This document shows positions 26,702 through 35,389 of a stretch of 64,000 bases of DNA, one piece after another. The translations under genes and the position numbers were made by a program. Origin of the DNA: Clostridium sp. C2-6-12 (GTDB lineage Bacteria; Bacillota; Clostridia; Clostridiales; Clostridiaceae); assembly GCF_009928485.1 (NCBI RefSeq), contig NZ_JAABNP010000023.1, positions 32,347 to 96,346 on the forward strand, written 5' to 3'. Positions within the stretch are counted from its first letter, which is position 1. Every line of letters begins with the position of its first letter. Under the pieces are notes generated by a model, which did not search any database, was not told the DNA's origin, and saw nothing but the letters and a program-made list of their open reading frames with translations.

Positions 26702-26772
26702 AGCAAAGGCTATTTTAATCATTAATTTTTATGCAATAGCCTTTGCTATGCATAAATAGCAGGTTTTTTCAT
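26702..26772 (-). promoter_or_regulatory. Leader hairpin and 8-codon ORF upstream of CD3324 paralogue
   Basis: Perfect 13-bp arms AGCAAAGGCTATT (26702-26714) and AATAGCCTTTGCT (26735-26747). On the minus strand the tiny ORF MKKPAIYA (26746-26772, AAAGGGG 10 nt upstream) ends exactly at the first arm. There is no T-run after the stem, so it may act on translation rather than as a terminator. Confidence 0.4.
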
Positions 26773-26893
26773 AAAAGCCGTACCCCTTTCTTATATAACC
26801 ATAAATCCAGTCCAAATTTACACTGAATTCTATTTTATTATATACCATTAATAGGATTAACTTCAATATATTCCATTCAGTAGAAAACTCACA

Positions 26894-28918
26894 TTAACTG
26901 TTAAGGTTTAACCATAATTCCATAACCTCATCCAACTCTTTGCTTAACTCCTCTTTTCTAGAATATAATTTATTAAGTTCCTCATAATGTATATTTGAGT
27001 CAGTCATAGCCAATTCAGTATCTTGTATTTCTCTTTCAAGGTTTTGAACCCTTATTTCAACTTTAACTTTTTCCGCTTCATTCTTTTTAGTTTCATCAAC
27101 ATTTATTGGTTTATTAGCTTTTTTACTTTTTTTGATTTCATCATTATTTTTTAATTCATTACCTTTTTTAAACTCTGATGTTTCATCATTTATAGTGTTA
27201 AGCTTTAATTTCTCTGTAATTTCCTTATAGTAATCATAATTACCAAGATAACTTCTAAAAGCATTATCTTCAATTGCAATTACCCTTTCACTTATTTTAT
27301 TAATAAAATATCTATCATGAGATATGAAAAATATAGTTCCTTTAAAGTCTTCTAGAGCTTCCTCAAAAGTTTCTATTGAGTCAATATCAAGATGATTAGT
27401 TGGTTCATCCAATATCAATAAATTTACATCTTCATATAATAACTTACTAAGCTTTAATCTTATTCTTTCTCCCCCAGATAAATGCTTTACTTTTTTAAAT
27501 ACACTTTTATCATAAAACATGAATTTAGACAAGTATTCTCGTGCTTTTCCTTCTAGCATTGAAATATCTTCTCTGAAGCACTCTAGTACAGTAAGTTCCT
27601 CATTTTTAAAGATAATTTGCTGTGGCAAATATGCTACTCTTACATTAGCACCTAATTCCACTACACCGCTATCTGGCTCTTCTTCACCTAAAAGTATTTT
27701 TAGTAAGGTAGTTTTACCGCTACCATTTGGACCAATTAATGCTACTCTTTCACCAAAATTAATTAATAAATCTACGTCTTTTAAAATAACTTTATCTTCA
27801 AATGATTTAAAAAGTCCTTCAGCCTTAATTGTTTCATTGCCAGATCTTTCAGTTTCTTTAAAAATAAGATTCATATTATTTTTTTCAAGCTTTGGTTTTT
27901 TAGTTCTTACATATTGACCTCTAGTTCTATAGTGTTTGTCACTTTCAGTGTTACTATTTTTCATTTTATCAAGTCTTTTCTGTAGACTAGAAGCTCTTTT
28001 AAACAATTTATTATTATCTACTCTATTTGCCCAATCCCTCAGCTCCTTTATAGTGTTTTGTATAGTTTTAATCTCTTTCTGCTGTTCTTTATATTGATGA
28101 AATTGTTCAAACATATTCTTTTCTTTTTGCTCCACAAAATCAGAGTAATTTCCTTTATAAGTCTTACTCTCCATATCTTCTATTTCTACAATCTTTGTTA
28201 CTACATTATCTAAAAAGTATCTGTCATGAGATACAATAATTACAATACCCTTGTAGTTCTTCATATAAGCTTCAAGCCATTCAATTGACTCCATATCTAG
28301 ATGATTTGTAGGCTCGTCTAGTAGTAATATATCTGGATTATCAATTAATAGTTTACCAAGGACAACCGTAGTTTTTTCACCACCACTTAATAAATTAAAT
28401 TCCTTATTTAAAAAGCTTTCATCTAATTTTAATCCCGTACAAATCTTATTTAATTTTTCTTCTGTATTATATCCATCTTTAACTTCATATAATTCAACCA
28501 ATTTACTATACTGTTTTAAAGCTTTTTCTAAATTATCAGTTTCTAAACATTTCATTTTTTCTTCTAGCTCACGCATTTTCTTCTCTATTGTGTAAACTTC
28601 ATCAAATGCTACTTTTAGAACATCAATAACTCTCATACCATCTTCATATTGAGGTATTTGTTCAAGATAAGCACACCTAGCTTCTCTAGGTACACAAACA
28701 AAGCCTTCATCATATCCATAACTTGAGGTTTGGGGATAACCTGAATAGTAATTCATTTGCTCTATTCCAGCTATTAGCTTAAGAATAGTACTCTTTCCAC
28801 TTCCATTAACCCCTACTATACCAACTTTCTCTCCTTCATACACTTGAAAATTTATATCTTTAAGCACAAGAGTTGCATCCATATACTTTTTTACATTAAT
28901 TAACGATAATTCGAACAT
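26894..28918 (-). CDS. ABC-F ribosome-associated ATPase, probable antibiotic-resistance type
   Basis: 674 residues with two ATPase domains and no membrane segments. Domain 1 has Walker A GVNGSGKST, signature LSGGEKTT and Walker B LLLDEPTNHLD. Domain 2 has GPNGSGKTT, HLSGGERIR and LLILDEPTNHLD. They are joined by a charged helical linker (about residues 250-340, the P-site tRNA interaction region) with an insert in domain 1 (about residues 50-85) and a coiled-coil C-terminus. ABC-F proteins bind the ribosomal E site and dislodge drugs such as lincosamides and pleuromutilins; clostridial CplR is a possible relative (inference). GAAGG precedes the ATG. A terminator-like hairpin in the leader suggests drug-inducible attenuation. 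Confidence 0.9.
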   Translation of the reverse strand: MFELSLINVKKYMDATLVLKDINFQVYEGEKVGIVGVNGSGKSTILKLIAGIEQMNYYSGYPQTSSYGYDEGFVCVPREARCAYLEQIPQYEDGMRVIDVLKVAFDEVYTIEKKMRELEEKMKCLETDNLEKALKQYSKLVELYEVKDGYNTEEKLNKICTGLKLDESFLNKEFNLLSGGEKTTVVLGKLLIDNPDILLLDEPTNHLDMESIEWLEAYMKNYKGIVIIVSHDRYFLDNVVTKIVEIEDMESKTYKGNYSDFVEQKEKNMFEQFHQYKEQQKEIKTIQNTIKELRDWANRVDNNKLFKRASSLQKRLDKMKNSNTESDKHYRTRGQYVRTKKPKLEKNNMNLIFKETERSGNETIKAEGLFKSFEDKVILKDVDLLINFGERVALIGPNGSGKTTLLKILLGEEEPDSGVVELGANVRVAYLPQQIIFKNEELTVLECFREDISMLEGKAREYLSKFMFYDKSVFKKVKHLSGGERIRLKLSKLLYEDVNLLILDEPTNHLDIDSIETFEEALEDFKGTIFFISHDRYFINKISERVIAIEDNAFRSYLGNYDYYKEITEKLKLNTINDETSEFKKGNELKNNDEIKKSKKANKPINVDETKKNEAEKVKVEIRVQNLEREIQDTELAMTDSNIHYEELNKLYSRKEELSKELDEVMELWLNLNS

Positions 28919-29577
28919 AAAAAATTCCTTCTTTCATCCTTATTTTATTCATACTCTTAATGGATAGGCAGAGAAGGTTCTTAAGTCTATGAACTATAGT
29001 TAATTAAAAAAACTGTAAGAAGCTCAATCTCTCCTTACAGTCTAAAAATCCTCTATTACTCTATATGCTTCAACAATAAAACTACACTTGCATTAACCAT
29101 AATACATAAACATATATCACACTATTAATGTAAAAATCTTATTAAACCATATATATTATAATTTATTGAAATATGATATAAGCAGAAATCTAGGAATGTT
29201 AATAAACTCTTCTTATTATGCTTATATAATCTACACTAAAGCTTCTCTAAAAATTTTAGCTTAATATTTCAAAATACATTGATTTAAAGTTAAAAAATAT
29301 AATTTTGAAATATCCTATAAATTATAATGTTGAATTTCAGTAAAGTAAGTTACCTTCTAAATGCCTTATTTCATAAAGAGCATAACAATAAAACCTAAAA
29401 TAATTAGGCAAATTAAACTCATCATAAAATACATATTAAATTAAAATAATTTTAAAATTATATTTTAATCAATATTAGCAATTAGCTGGTGTCATAACTT
29501 ACTCTCTCCTTTCAACATGTTTTTTTCTTTATTATATAAATCTTCTTTCTAAGTATATCTTATCAGTTCTATATACT
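28919..29577. other. Leader and AT-rich gap upstream of ABC-F gene
   Basis: About 660 bp without a standard gene. On the minus strand it holds a six-codon ORF MTPANC (29475-29495) with a strong AAGGAGAGAG site, a 22-codon hydrophobic ORF (29366-29434) without a ribosome binding site, and the leader terminator at 29012-29041. The remainder is featureless AT-rich DNA. Confidence 0.4.
29012..29041 (-). promoter_or_regulatory. Terminator-like hairpin in ABC-F leader (candidate attenuator)
   Basis: ACTGTAAG pairs with CTTACAGT across a 14-nt loop and ends in TTTTTTT on the minus strand, about 95 bp before the ABC-F start. Resistance ABC-F genes are commonly induced by antitermination at such a site. 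It may instead end a short upstream transcript. Confidence 0.6.
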
Positions 29578-29624
29578 ACATAAAACCTCATTCTTATTTC
29601 ATAAAAAAGAATGAGGTTTTATGT
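29578..29624. repeat. 18-bp perfect inverted repeat just outside att-like site
   Basis: Positions 29578-29595 pair perfectly with 29607-29624 around 11 nt. No strong T-run follows on either strand beyond the stem. It lies 29 bp outside the left-hand att-like site and could be a terminator or a cassette-end structure. Confidence 0.5.
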
Positions 29625-29652
29625 GTTATTACATATAATTTGATATTATATT

Positions 29653-29694
29653 TTATTTATGATATGTTTCACCGTATCAGTAGCAAGTGATAAC
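29653..29694. repeat. att-like site 3 plus cassette end sequence
   Basis: Positions 29653-29673 match the rlmH 3' end (49472-49492) at 18 of 21 bases, including TTATGATATG and TTCACC. The next 21 bases (TATCAGTAGCAAGTGATAAC) repeat almost exactly after att-like site 2 (33914-33934); the 42-bp blocks match at 36 positions. It marks the outer boundary of the second cassette. Confidence 0.65.
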
Positions 29695-29792
29695 CATTTT
29701 ATTACATCTGTTTTTAGTATTACGATATATACAATATTAGTAGTCTTCTGTTTAACAACCACCATATTATAATAATTTATAACTAATTTAAT

Positions 29793-30140
29793 TTATTTTA
29801 TTTCGGTTTTACAAGTAATTAAATTAGAATAATTAATTGCCCATTTACATAAGTCATTTAAAATTGGCAAAAGACTCTTTCCATAATCTGTGAGTGAATA
29901 TTCCACTTTTGGAGGCACTTGGCTATAGATAACTCTATTTATAAGCTGTCTTTCTTCTAGAGCTCTAAGCTGTTGAGTTAACATTTTTTGTGTTATATTA
30001 GGTAAACTTCTTTTTAGCTCATTAAAACGCATAGTTTTTTTTCCTAAATGCCAAATAATAAGATTTTTCCATTTACCACCTATTACATCTAATGTTAGCT
30101 CCATAGAACAATTATATTGAATACCTTTAAATTCCATCAT
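29793..30140 (-). CDS. HxlR/MarR-like winged-helix regulator
   Basis: 115 residues, HxlR family. It has the family's conserved Cys near the N-terminus (YNCSMELTLDVIGGKW), winged-helix segments (MRFNELKRSLPNITQKML; VEYSLTDYGKSLLPIL) and no effector domain. HxlR proteins often sense electrophiles or redox stress through that Cys and control divergent nitroreductase-type enzymes, exactly the arrangement seen here. GAGGTGAG precedes the paired start codons (30140/30137). A near-palindrome AAGTGCGTACTT lies in the 168-bp shared gap. Confidence 0.88.
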   Translation of the reverse strand: MMEFKGIQYNCSMELTLDVIGGKWKNLIIWHLGKKTMRFNELKRSLPNITQKMLTQQLRALEERQLINRVIYSQVPPKVEYSLTDYGKSLLPILNDLCKWAINYSNLITCKTEIK

Positions 30141-30308
30141 TTATAACTCACCTCATATATCTTCAAACACTACCTATGGTATACAAATAGTAACCATGTT
30201 CCTAAAAAGTGCGTACTTGTTAATATTAACGTAATAATATAAATTATATTATATCACAGAAACTTGAATGTGATGTAAAAATTGTTAAATAGCTAGGAGT
30301 GAAATTCA

Positions 30309-31124
30309 ATGAATTTAATTAATGTAAACCAATCAAAATGTATTAAATGCGGAATTTGTGCAAGTGTATGTCCTTCAAATGTTTTATCTATAGACAAAAC
30401 TGGTCCTAAAGTCATTAATGCTAATAACTGTCTTGCTTGTGGACAATGTGTCGCTGTATGCCCCAATGAAGCACTAGATAATATAAAATCACCTATAGCT
30501 AATCAAACTGATATAGATAACTTTCCAGTTATAAATTCAAAAACTGCAGAACATTTTCTTAGATCAAGACGTTCAATCCGTTGTTATAAAGATACTTCCG
30601 TACCTAGAGAAAAACTACTGGAATTAATTAACATTGCTCATTATGCACCTACTGCAAGTAACAGTCAAGCAATCTCCTATATTATTGTTGAAAGTAAGAG
30701 TATATTAGAAAAGGCCATTAAAATTATAGTTGAATGGATGGAACAACAATTAGAAACATCTTCTCATCATTGGAGTTTTTCAAGACATATAGAAAACTAT
30801 AAAACTTACGGAATAGATTCAATCTTACGTAACGCTCCTCATCTTATAATCGCAACAGCTCCAAAGAATTTTAAAAATGGAAGAGAAAACACTATTTCAG
30901 AGCTTACTTACGCTGAACTATATGCAACTACTATTGGACTTGGTTCTTGCTGGGCTGGATTATTTGAATTTTGTGCATTTTCTAATTATTCTCCACTGAT
31001 TTCTCTATTTAATATACCTGAAGATATAGTTATCACAGGAGCTATTATGGTTGGTTACCCAAGATATAAATATAAAAAACTAGTAGACAGAAACCCCTTA
31101 AAGGTAAAATTTATAAGTAAATAA
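30309..31124 (+). CDS. Ferredoxin-domain nitroreductase
   Basis: 271 residues. The N-terminal two-[4Fe-4S] ferredoxin domain (CIKCGICASVCP at about 12; CLACGQCVAVCP at about 44) is followed by a nitroreductase FMN domain from about residue 75 (RRSIRCYKDTSVP; APTASNSQA; GLGSCWAGLFE). Such proteins reduce nitro compounds, quinones or flavins using reduced ferredoxin-like centres. AGGAG precedes the ATG. It is divergent from the HxlR regulator and probably induced by electrophilic or nitro compounds. A strong terminator follows. Confidence 0.9.
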   Translation: MNLINVNQSKCIKCGICASVCPSNVLSIDKTGPKVINANNCLACGQCVAVCPNEALDNIKSPIANQTDIDNFPVINSKTAEHFLRSRRSIRCYKDTSVPREKLLELINIAHYAPTASNSQAISYIIVESKSILEKAIKIIVEWMEQQLETSSHHWSFSRHIENYKTYGIDSILRNAPHLIIATAPKNFKNGRENTISELTYAELYATTIGLGSCWAGLFEFCAFSNYSPLISLFNIPEDIVITGAIMVGYPRYKYKKLVDRNPLKVKFISK

Positions 31125-31132
31125 CTTTTAAA

Positions 31133-31172
31133 CAAGATAACCCCAATCTGCTAACAAATTGGGGTTATCTTG
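31133..31172. terminator. Bidirectional terminator between nitroreductase and GH51 genes
   Basis: A perfect 15-bp stem (31133-31147 with 31158-31172, core ATAACCCCAAT) lies between the convergent genes. Confidence 0.8.
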
Positions 31173-31228
31173 TATCTTTAATACTATATTGCTCAATCTT
31201 TAAAGAACCAAATATAAATCTTAATTAC

Positions 31229-32758
31229 TTATTTCACTTCATAACGTAGCACGTTCCAGCTCAGTGGTGGAAACACAACTTTATTTGCGTCAACCTTGAT
31301 TTCTTTAGGTATTATTCGCTCTGGATTCTCAAAAGTGTTTGTAGCAAGAGGCTGACTATCATGCATTTGGATATGCTGAACAAGCTTTACGCTGTCAAAT
31401 TGGAGCTTACAGTCAAATTCTACACTCTCACGCAGGCTCAAGTTTACAGCAAACACTGTAACCATTCCAGTTTCCTCATCATAAACGCTCGCTGTCTGAA
31501 TAAAAGGTTGTTCTCCAAATCTGCTGGTCTTCTTCATTGGACTTTCTAGTGCAGGGCGAAGAGCAACACCTCTAGCATACGTTGCAGCTTGCTGGAAGGG
31601 ATAAAATGTGGTCTGCTTGTAAGTACCACCGTTAGAATCCACTGCAATCATGCTTCCGATTACAATAGACTGACAGGCAATTTTTACACGGTCGCACTTA
31701 TTGATGAAAGTTATGAGCAAGCTACCTAGCAACACAGCATCTATTAGGTTCATAGTAAAAACAGGCTTACCACTCTTTGTGATTGTACGCTCACTCCAAT
31801 CTAATCCCTCTGCCGTTGCAGTCTGACTAGATATCACACCCCATTCATCAAAGCATATATTGATTGTTTTATCTGAGTATTTCCTACCCTTCACAAAATC
31901 TGCAGCTGCACAAATGGTATCTATAAAGTTACCCATATCTTTTGAGATGCAGGGCAAATCTTCTGGAGTGAACTGCGAAGGAAACATAGTTCCTTTAACG
32001 CTCTCTGGATCATAATTGTAGTAACGATGTATTGAAAGATAATCAATTTTTTCATAACAATGTTCCAGCACGATACGATCCCAGTCTGGATATGATGGAT
32101 GACTTTTGTCATTGGCACAGCTGCCACACGCTACCAATTCAATATCCGGATCTACAAGTCTCATTTGTTTAGCAGTCTCATAGGCTACACGACCATATTC
32201 TTCTGCTGTCTTTTCTCCAAGTTGCCAAGTGCCATCCATCTCGTTTCCCAAGCACCACATCTTTATATTATGAGGTTTCTCATGACCATATTTTTTTCTA
32301 AGATCACTGAAATAAGTGCCACCTTCCATGTTGGTATACTCAATCTCATAAGAGGCCTCTTCTGGTGTCCCTGTGCCAAGATTAACAGCCAGCATTGGCT
32401 CTGAACCTATCTTCTTCACCCAGTCAGTGTATTCATCAATACCCATTTGGTTAGTTTCTATTTTCCTCCACGCCTTTTCAAAACGTACTGGACGCTCCTC
32501 CTTGGGCCCAATTCCGTCCATCCAGTGATAATTGGATACTAAATTGCCACCAGGATAGCGAATAACAGTTGTATTCAGTTCATTCATCAGCTGCAACACA
32601 TCTTTCCTTAAGCCTTGCTCGTCAGCTGTTGGATGATCGGGATTATAAATATCGCCATAAACAATATCCCCTATTGATTCAATAAATGTACCAAATATTC
32701 GCTTGTCCACCTGATCGATCGGAAAATCCTTATCCAATTTTAACTTTGCTTTTTTCAT
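31229..32758 (-). CDS. GH51 alpha-L-arabinofuranosidase
   Basis: 509 residues, cytosolic (no signal peptide). GH51 features: GGNLVSNYHWMDGIGP near residue 70, acid/base Glu in WCLGNEMDG (about residue 172) and nucleophile Glu in CFDEWGV (about residue 295), then a C-terminal beta-sandwich. It removes terminal arabinofuranose from arabino-oligosaccharides taken up by the cell. GGAGGAG precedes the ATG. A cre-like box lies about 90 bp upstream. It is isolated from other arabinose genes and sits inside the second cassette interval, so it is probable cargo. Confidence 0.93.
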   Translation of the reverse strand: MKKAKLKLDKDFPIDQVDKRIFGTFIESIGDIVYGDIYNPDHPTADEQGLRKDVLQLMNELNTTVIRYPGGNLVSNYHWMDGIGPKEERPVRFEKAWRKIETNQMGIDEYTDWVKKIGSEPMLAVNLGTGTPEEASYEIEYTNMEGGTYFSDLRKKYGHEKPHNIKMWCLGNEMDGTWQLGEKTAEEYGRVAYETAKQMRLVDPDIELVACGSCANDKSHPSYPDWDRIVLEHCYEKIDYLSIHRYYNYDPESVKGTMFPSQFTPEDLPCISKDMGNFIDTICAAADFVKGRKYSDKTINICFDEWGVISSQTATAEGLDWSERTITKSGKPVFTMNLIDAVLLGSLLITFINKCDRVKIACQSIVIGSMIAVDSNGGTYKQTTFYPFQQAATYARGVALRPALESPMKKTSRFGEQPFIQTASVYDEETGMVTVFAVNLSLRESVEFDCKLQFDSVKLVQHIQMHDSQPLATNTFENPERIIPKEIKVDANKVVFPPLSWNVLRYEVK

Positions 32759-32843
32759 TTAATTCTCCTCCATTCATAAATAGTATTGACTAGCTTTCTT
32801 CAACTTTCCAGTCTAATTTAATGCATCCATATGTCTATCTGCA

Positions 32844-32857
32844 AGAAATCGTTTTCA
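32844..32857 (-). promoter_or_regulatory. cre-like box upstream of GH51 gene
   Basis: On the minus strand TGAAAACGATTTCT matches the CcpA operator consensus TGWNANCGNTNWCA at 13 of 14 positions. It would bring carbon catabolite repression to the arabinofuranosidase. The rest of the 350-bp gap up to 33108 is AT-rich without a gene. Confidence 0.55.
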
Positions 32858-33108
32858 TTGAAAACAGTAAATACTATAACATCTACTCAATAATAGTTAC
32901 TAACCTTAGGCTTTACACTAAGATTCAAATTACCTATTTATCCAAAATTATACATCGTTAACTTTAATTATACAATGATGTTTAATAATATAAAATTGAT
33001 ATATACTAATATTAAGCATATGAAAGAAAATCACCCCAAAAAAAATCCCAGATTCAAACGAATCATTATCATCTGTTTTTACATTATAGCATTAAAAGCA
33101 GAAACTTT

Positions 33109-33610
33109 TTATAACTTAATTGCTTTTGTGGTAAAGAAAGTAGGAATATATTTATCTAGAGGTGAACCACCTATATCCTCATAAAAACGTGTAATCAAAA
33201 ACCCAACATCAATTTGACCTTGAATCAAGTCATTCAAGGAATGTCCAAAACAAACTCCTTCATTTACAGTTACTCTTTCAAACTCTTCTTTGGTAAGACT
33301 TGCAAATGTTTCATCATTAAATACAGATAAATCTTTCATATCACCTTGTATGGTTTTAATTTTTAATCCATCACGTTGTGCAACAAATTCGTCCTTTTCT
33401 AGCCGCTTTTTGCAGTTATCAAATACTGTAACCTCTGCACCCAATGCAGCAAGTATAGGCCTTTGTTGGTGTAATAACAACATCCCATGTCCCCTTTTGG
33501 GCTAATTCAATAGTTTCACTACTTACTGGAATAGTCCATTGATAATTTGCATCTGAAAAATTATCCCAAGCTTTTTCATTGAATTTTATATAATTGTCTA
33601 TATTATCCAC
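33109..33610 (-). pseudogene. Class I SAM methyltransferase, inactivated by deletions
   Basis: The N-terminus (MDNIDNYIKFNEKAWDNFSD) and C-terminus (IPTFFTTKAIKL) of a methyltransferase of roughly 250 residues remain, but only about 167 codons lie between. A first deletion after TPTK removes SAM motif I and shifts the frame into LAALGAEVTVFDNC. A second joins FNDETF to a C-terminal segment, removing the post-motif region. The product cannot bind SAM. It lies within the second cassette near att-like site 2. Confidence 0.75.
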
Positions 33611-34035
33611 CTTATCCCTCCATATGCCTCATTTATTATAGTTTAATCAAATCCAGCCTATGATAAAAGATACTAACTTGCTATAGTTGTTTTATGCACA
33701 AAACTTCTACAAATTCAAAACTTGCAGAAGTTTTATTTATTACATTTTCTTTTTCAATTCTGATTTTTATATTTTTATTAATAATTTCTTGCTTTATGCC
33801 AGTTTTACTCCCCACGGTGGTTTTTCCGAAAGAGGTTTTACCCACGGAGGTAACAACTGTTGCTAGCCTTCTGAAATTAGTAAAAGTCTACATCACTTAT
33901 GGTACGGTTCACCATATCAGTAGCAAGTGATAACATTTTTTATTTCTCAATTATATAACAAGTTCTTTTATTTAAAATAAAAAGCACCTGTCTAGATGCT
34001 TCTTATTATTATATTCTTATATATTACAACTCTGA
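33611..34035. other. Cassette junction region without gene
   Basis: Contains a hairpin at 33700-33734 (AAAACTTCT/AGAAGTTTT), two similar segments CCCACGGTGG and CCCACGGAGG (33812-33851), and att-like site 2 at 33893-33934. A 78-codon frame at 33694-33930 lacks a ribosome binding site and runs through the att-like site, so I do not call it a gene. Confidence 0.5.
33893..33934. repeat. att-like site 2 plus cassette end sequence
   Basis: 33893-33913 matches the rlmH 3' end at 19 of 21 bases (TCACTTATG and GGTTCACC identical). The following ATATCAGTAGCAAGTGATAA is the presumed inner end of the large cassette and forms an imperfect inverted repeat with the other end near rlmH (shared TTATCA ... 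TGATATGG). Confidence 0.7.
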
Positions 34036-34587
34036 TTATTTTGCGTAGTAGATAAGCATAGAAAGAATGACTTCTTCACTTCCTATATTTCTATATGCAT
34101 GAGTTATATCCGCCTTAAATCTAATGGAATCACCTTCCTTTAAAGCATATACAATATCACCAACTGCAACTTCCACATTACCACTAAATACAGTTATATA
34201 TTCTTCTGTTCCAGTAAGATGTGCTTCCGCTTGCAAACCACCCTCTGGAGCAATCACGATACGATAAGTTTCAAATAACCGTTGTTCATCAAATTTGAAT
34301 AAAGGATAATTTATATATCTACCTTCATCCTCCACTATTGGAGTAATACCTTTGAGTGGCAAAATAGTTGTTTGCTCCTGAGATTGTTCAATTAGAGACG
34401 TAAACGAAACCTTATACCCATTAGCAATTTTCCACAATACTGACAAGGTTGGATTTACATCCCCTTTTTCTATTTGTGCTAACATACTACGAGATACTCC
34501 AGTAGTTTTGGAAGCCACATCAAGAGTCAATTTCTTTTGTTCTCGAATACGCTTTATATTTTGAGAGACTGCAATATTAATATCCAA
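34036..34587 (-). CDS. XRE-family regulator with cupin domain
   Basis: About 183 residues. An N-terminal helix-turn-helix (IKRIREQKKLTLDVASKTTG; VSRSMLAQIEKGDVNPTLS) is followed by a C-terminal cupin sensor (YITVFSGNVEVAVGD ... FKADITHAYRN). I prefer the TTG at 34587, which has GGGAG at 8 nt, to the ATG at 34617, which has none. It is divergent from the LysE-type exporter, with two palindromic sites between them, and likely represses it until an amino acid or related ligand binds the cupin. Confidence 0.85.
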   Translation of the reverse strand: MDINIAVSQNIKRIREQKKLTLDVASKTTGVSRSMLAQIEKGDVNPTLSVLWKIANGYKVSFTSLIEQSQEQTTILPLKGITPIVEDEGRYINYPLFKFDEQRLFETYRIVIAPEGGLQAEAHLTGTEEYITVFSGNVEVAVGDIVYALKEGDSIRFKADITHAYRNIGSEEVILSMLIYYAK

Positions 34588-34620
34588 AAAATCTTCTCCC
34601 TTCATCATTGACAACATATA

Positions 34621-34670
34621 ATACTAATAGTACAATATATTGTAATCTTTATATGTTGTACTATTAGTAC
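34621..34670. promoter_or_regulatory. Paired palindromic operators between XRE-cupin and exporter genes
   Basis: ATACTAATAGTAC (34621-34633) and GTACTATTAGTAC (34658-34670) are the same 13-bp palindrome, 37 bp apart; with their flanks they form 14-bp inverted arms. They are placed to cover both divergent promoters and are the probable XRE-cupin binding sites. Confidence 0.6.
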
Positions 34671-34704
34671 ATTATATCACTACAAATTAGAGGAGGCAAA
34701 GAAA

Positions 34705-35286
34705 ATGTTTAGTTGGGTCAACTTTCTTACCTATGCAATCATCACTGCAATAACACCTGGACCAAATAATATTATGTCCATGTCTACTGCAGGTCGTTTG
34801 GGTTTCAAAAAATCACTACCTTTTAATCTAGGAATATGGGCAGGCTTTTCCATTGTAATGCTAATTTGCACGCTATTTAGTAGTATGCTTTCTTCTGTGT
34901 TACCAACGATTAAAATGCCAATGCTTATTATTGGTGCCGGATATATGCTCTATTTATCTTTAAAAACATACAAAAGTTCTCCTGAAATTGAGGATAATCA
35001 TCAAGGAAGTGGCTTTGTATCAGGTTTGGCTTTGCAATTTATTAATCCCAAAATCTATATCTACTGCATAATTTCAATGGAGGCATATATATTGCCATAT
35101 TATTCTAACCAAAAACTTTATTTATTTGGTTTTGCCCTACTGCTAGCTTTTATTGGTTTTTCATTTACGTTAGCCTGGTCTGCATTTGGATTAATATTCA
35201 AGCAGCTATTTTCAAAATATGCAAAGATAACCAATACAATCATGGCACTTTTACTAGTCTATTGTGCAATATCTCTATTTTTGTAA
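34705..35286 (+). CDS. LysE/RhtB-family amino-acid exporter
   Basis: 193 residues with six membrane helices and the family hallmark near the N-terminus (ITAITPGPNNIM). The second conserved segment is GAGYMLYLSLKTYKS and the third FINPKIYIYCI. RhtB/EamB-type proteins export amino acids such as cysteine, O-acetylserine or threonine. AGGAGG precedes the ATG. It is divergent from its probable XRE-cupin regulator and lies between the recombinase and the cassette end, the usual place for SCC cargo. Confidence 0.9.
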   Translation: MFSWVNFLTYAIITAITPGPNNIMSMSTAGRLGFKKSLPFNLGIWAGFSIVMLICTLFSSMLSSVLPTIKMPMLIIGAGYMLYLSLKTYKSSPEIEDNHQGSGFVSGLALQFINPKIYIYCIISMEAYILPYYSNQKLYLFGFALLLAFIGFSFTLAWSAFGLIFKQLFSKYAKITNTIMALLLVYCAISLFL

Positions 35287-35389
35287 AAGCTGTAGATAGC
35301 ACAAAATATAATTAATGGTTAGTTCGTAGTTTAACTTTACCATTGCGAATTAATTCTAGCATATTTTTAAGCAGTATTTTTATATTTTT

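Larger units (their letters stand above)
29653..33913. mobile_element. Recombinase-less SCC-like cassette (second, tandem unit)
   Basis: A 4.2-kb interval bounded by two co-oriented att-like sites. It contains a HxlR regulator, a ferredoxin-nitroreductase, a GH51 arabinofuranosidase and a methyltransferase pseudogene, but no recombinase. Tandem pseudo-cassettes of this kind, mobilised in trans by a neighbouring ccr gene, are known for staphylococcal SCC. Here the assignment rests on the repeated ends and position. Confidence 0.55.

Noticed and set aside
29366..29434. 22-codon hydrophobic peptide (KdpF-like size)
   Set aside because: No ribosome binding site and no kdp genes nearby; mentioned only as part of the ABC-F upstream region.
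33168..33195. GGTGAACC followed by TATATC, resembling the att core
   Set aside because: It lies in the coding part of the methyltransferase remnant, and the match beyond GGTGAACCA is poor.
33694..33930. 78-codon ORF across att-like site 2
   Set aside because: No ribosome binding site, and it runs through the repeated cassette end; the hydrophobic translation comes from T-rich DNA.
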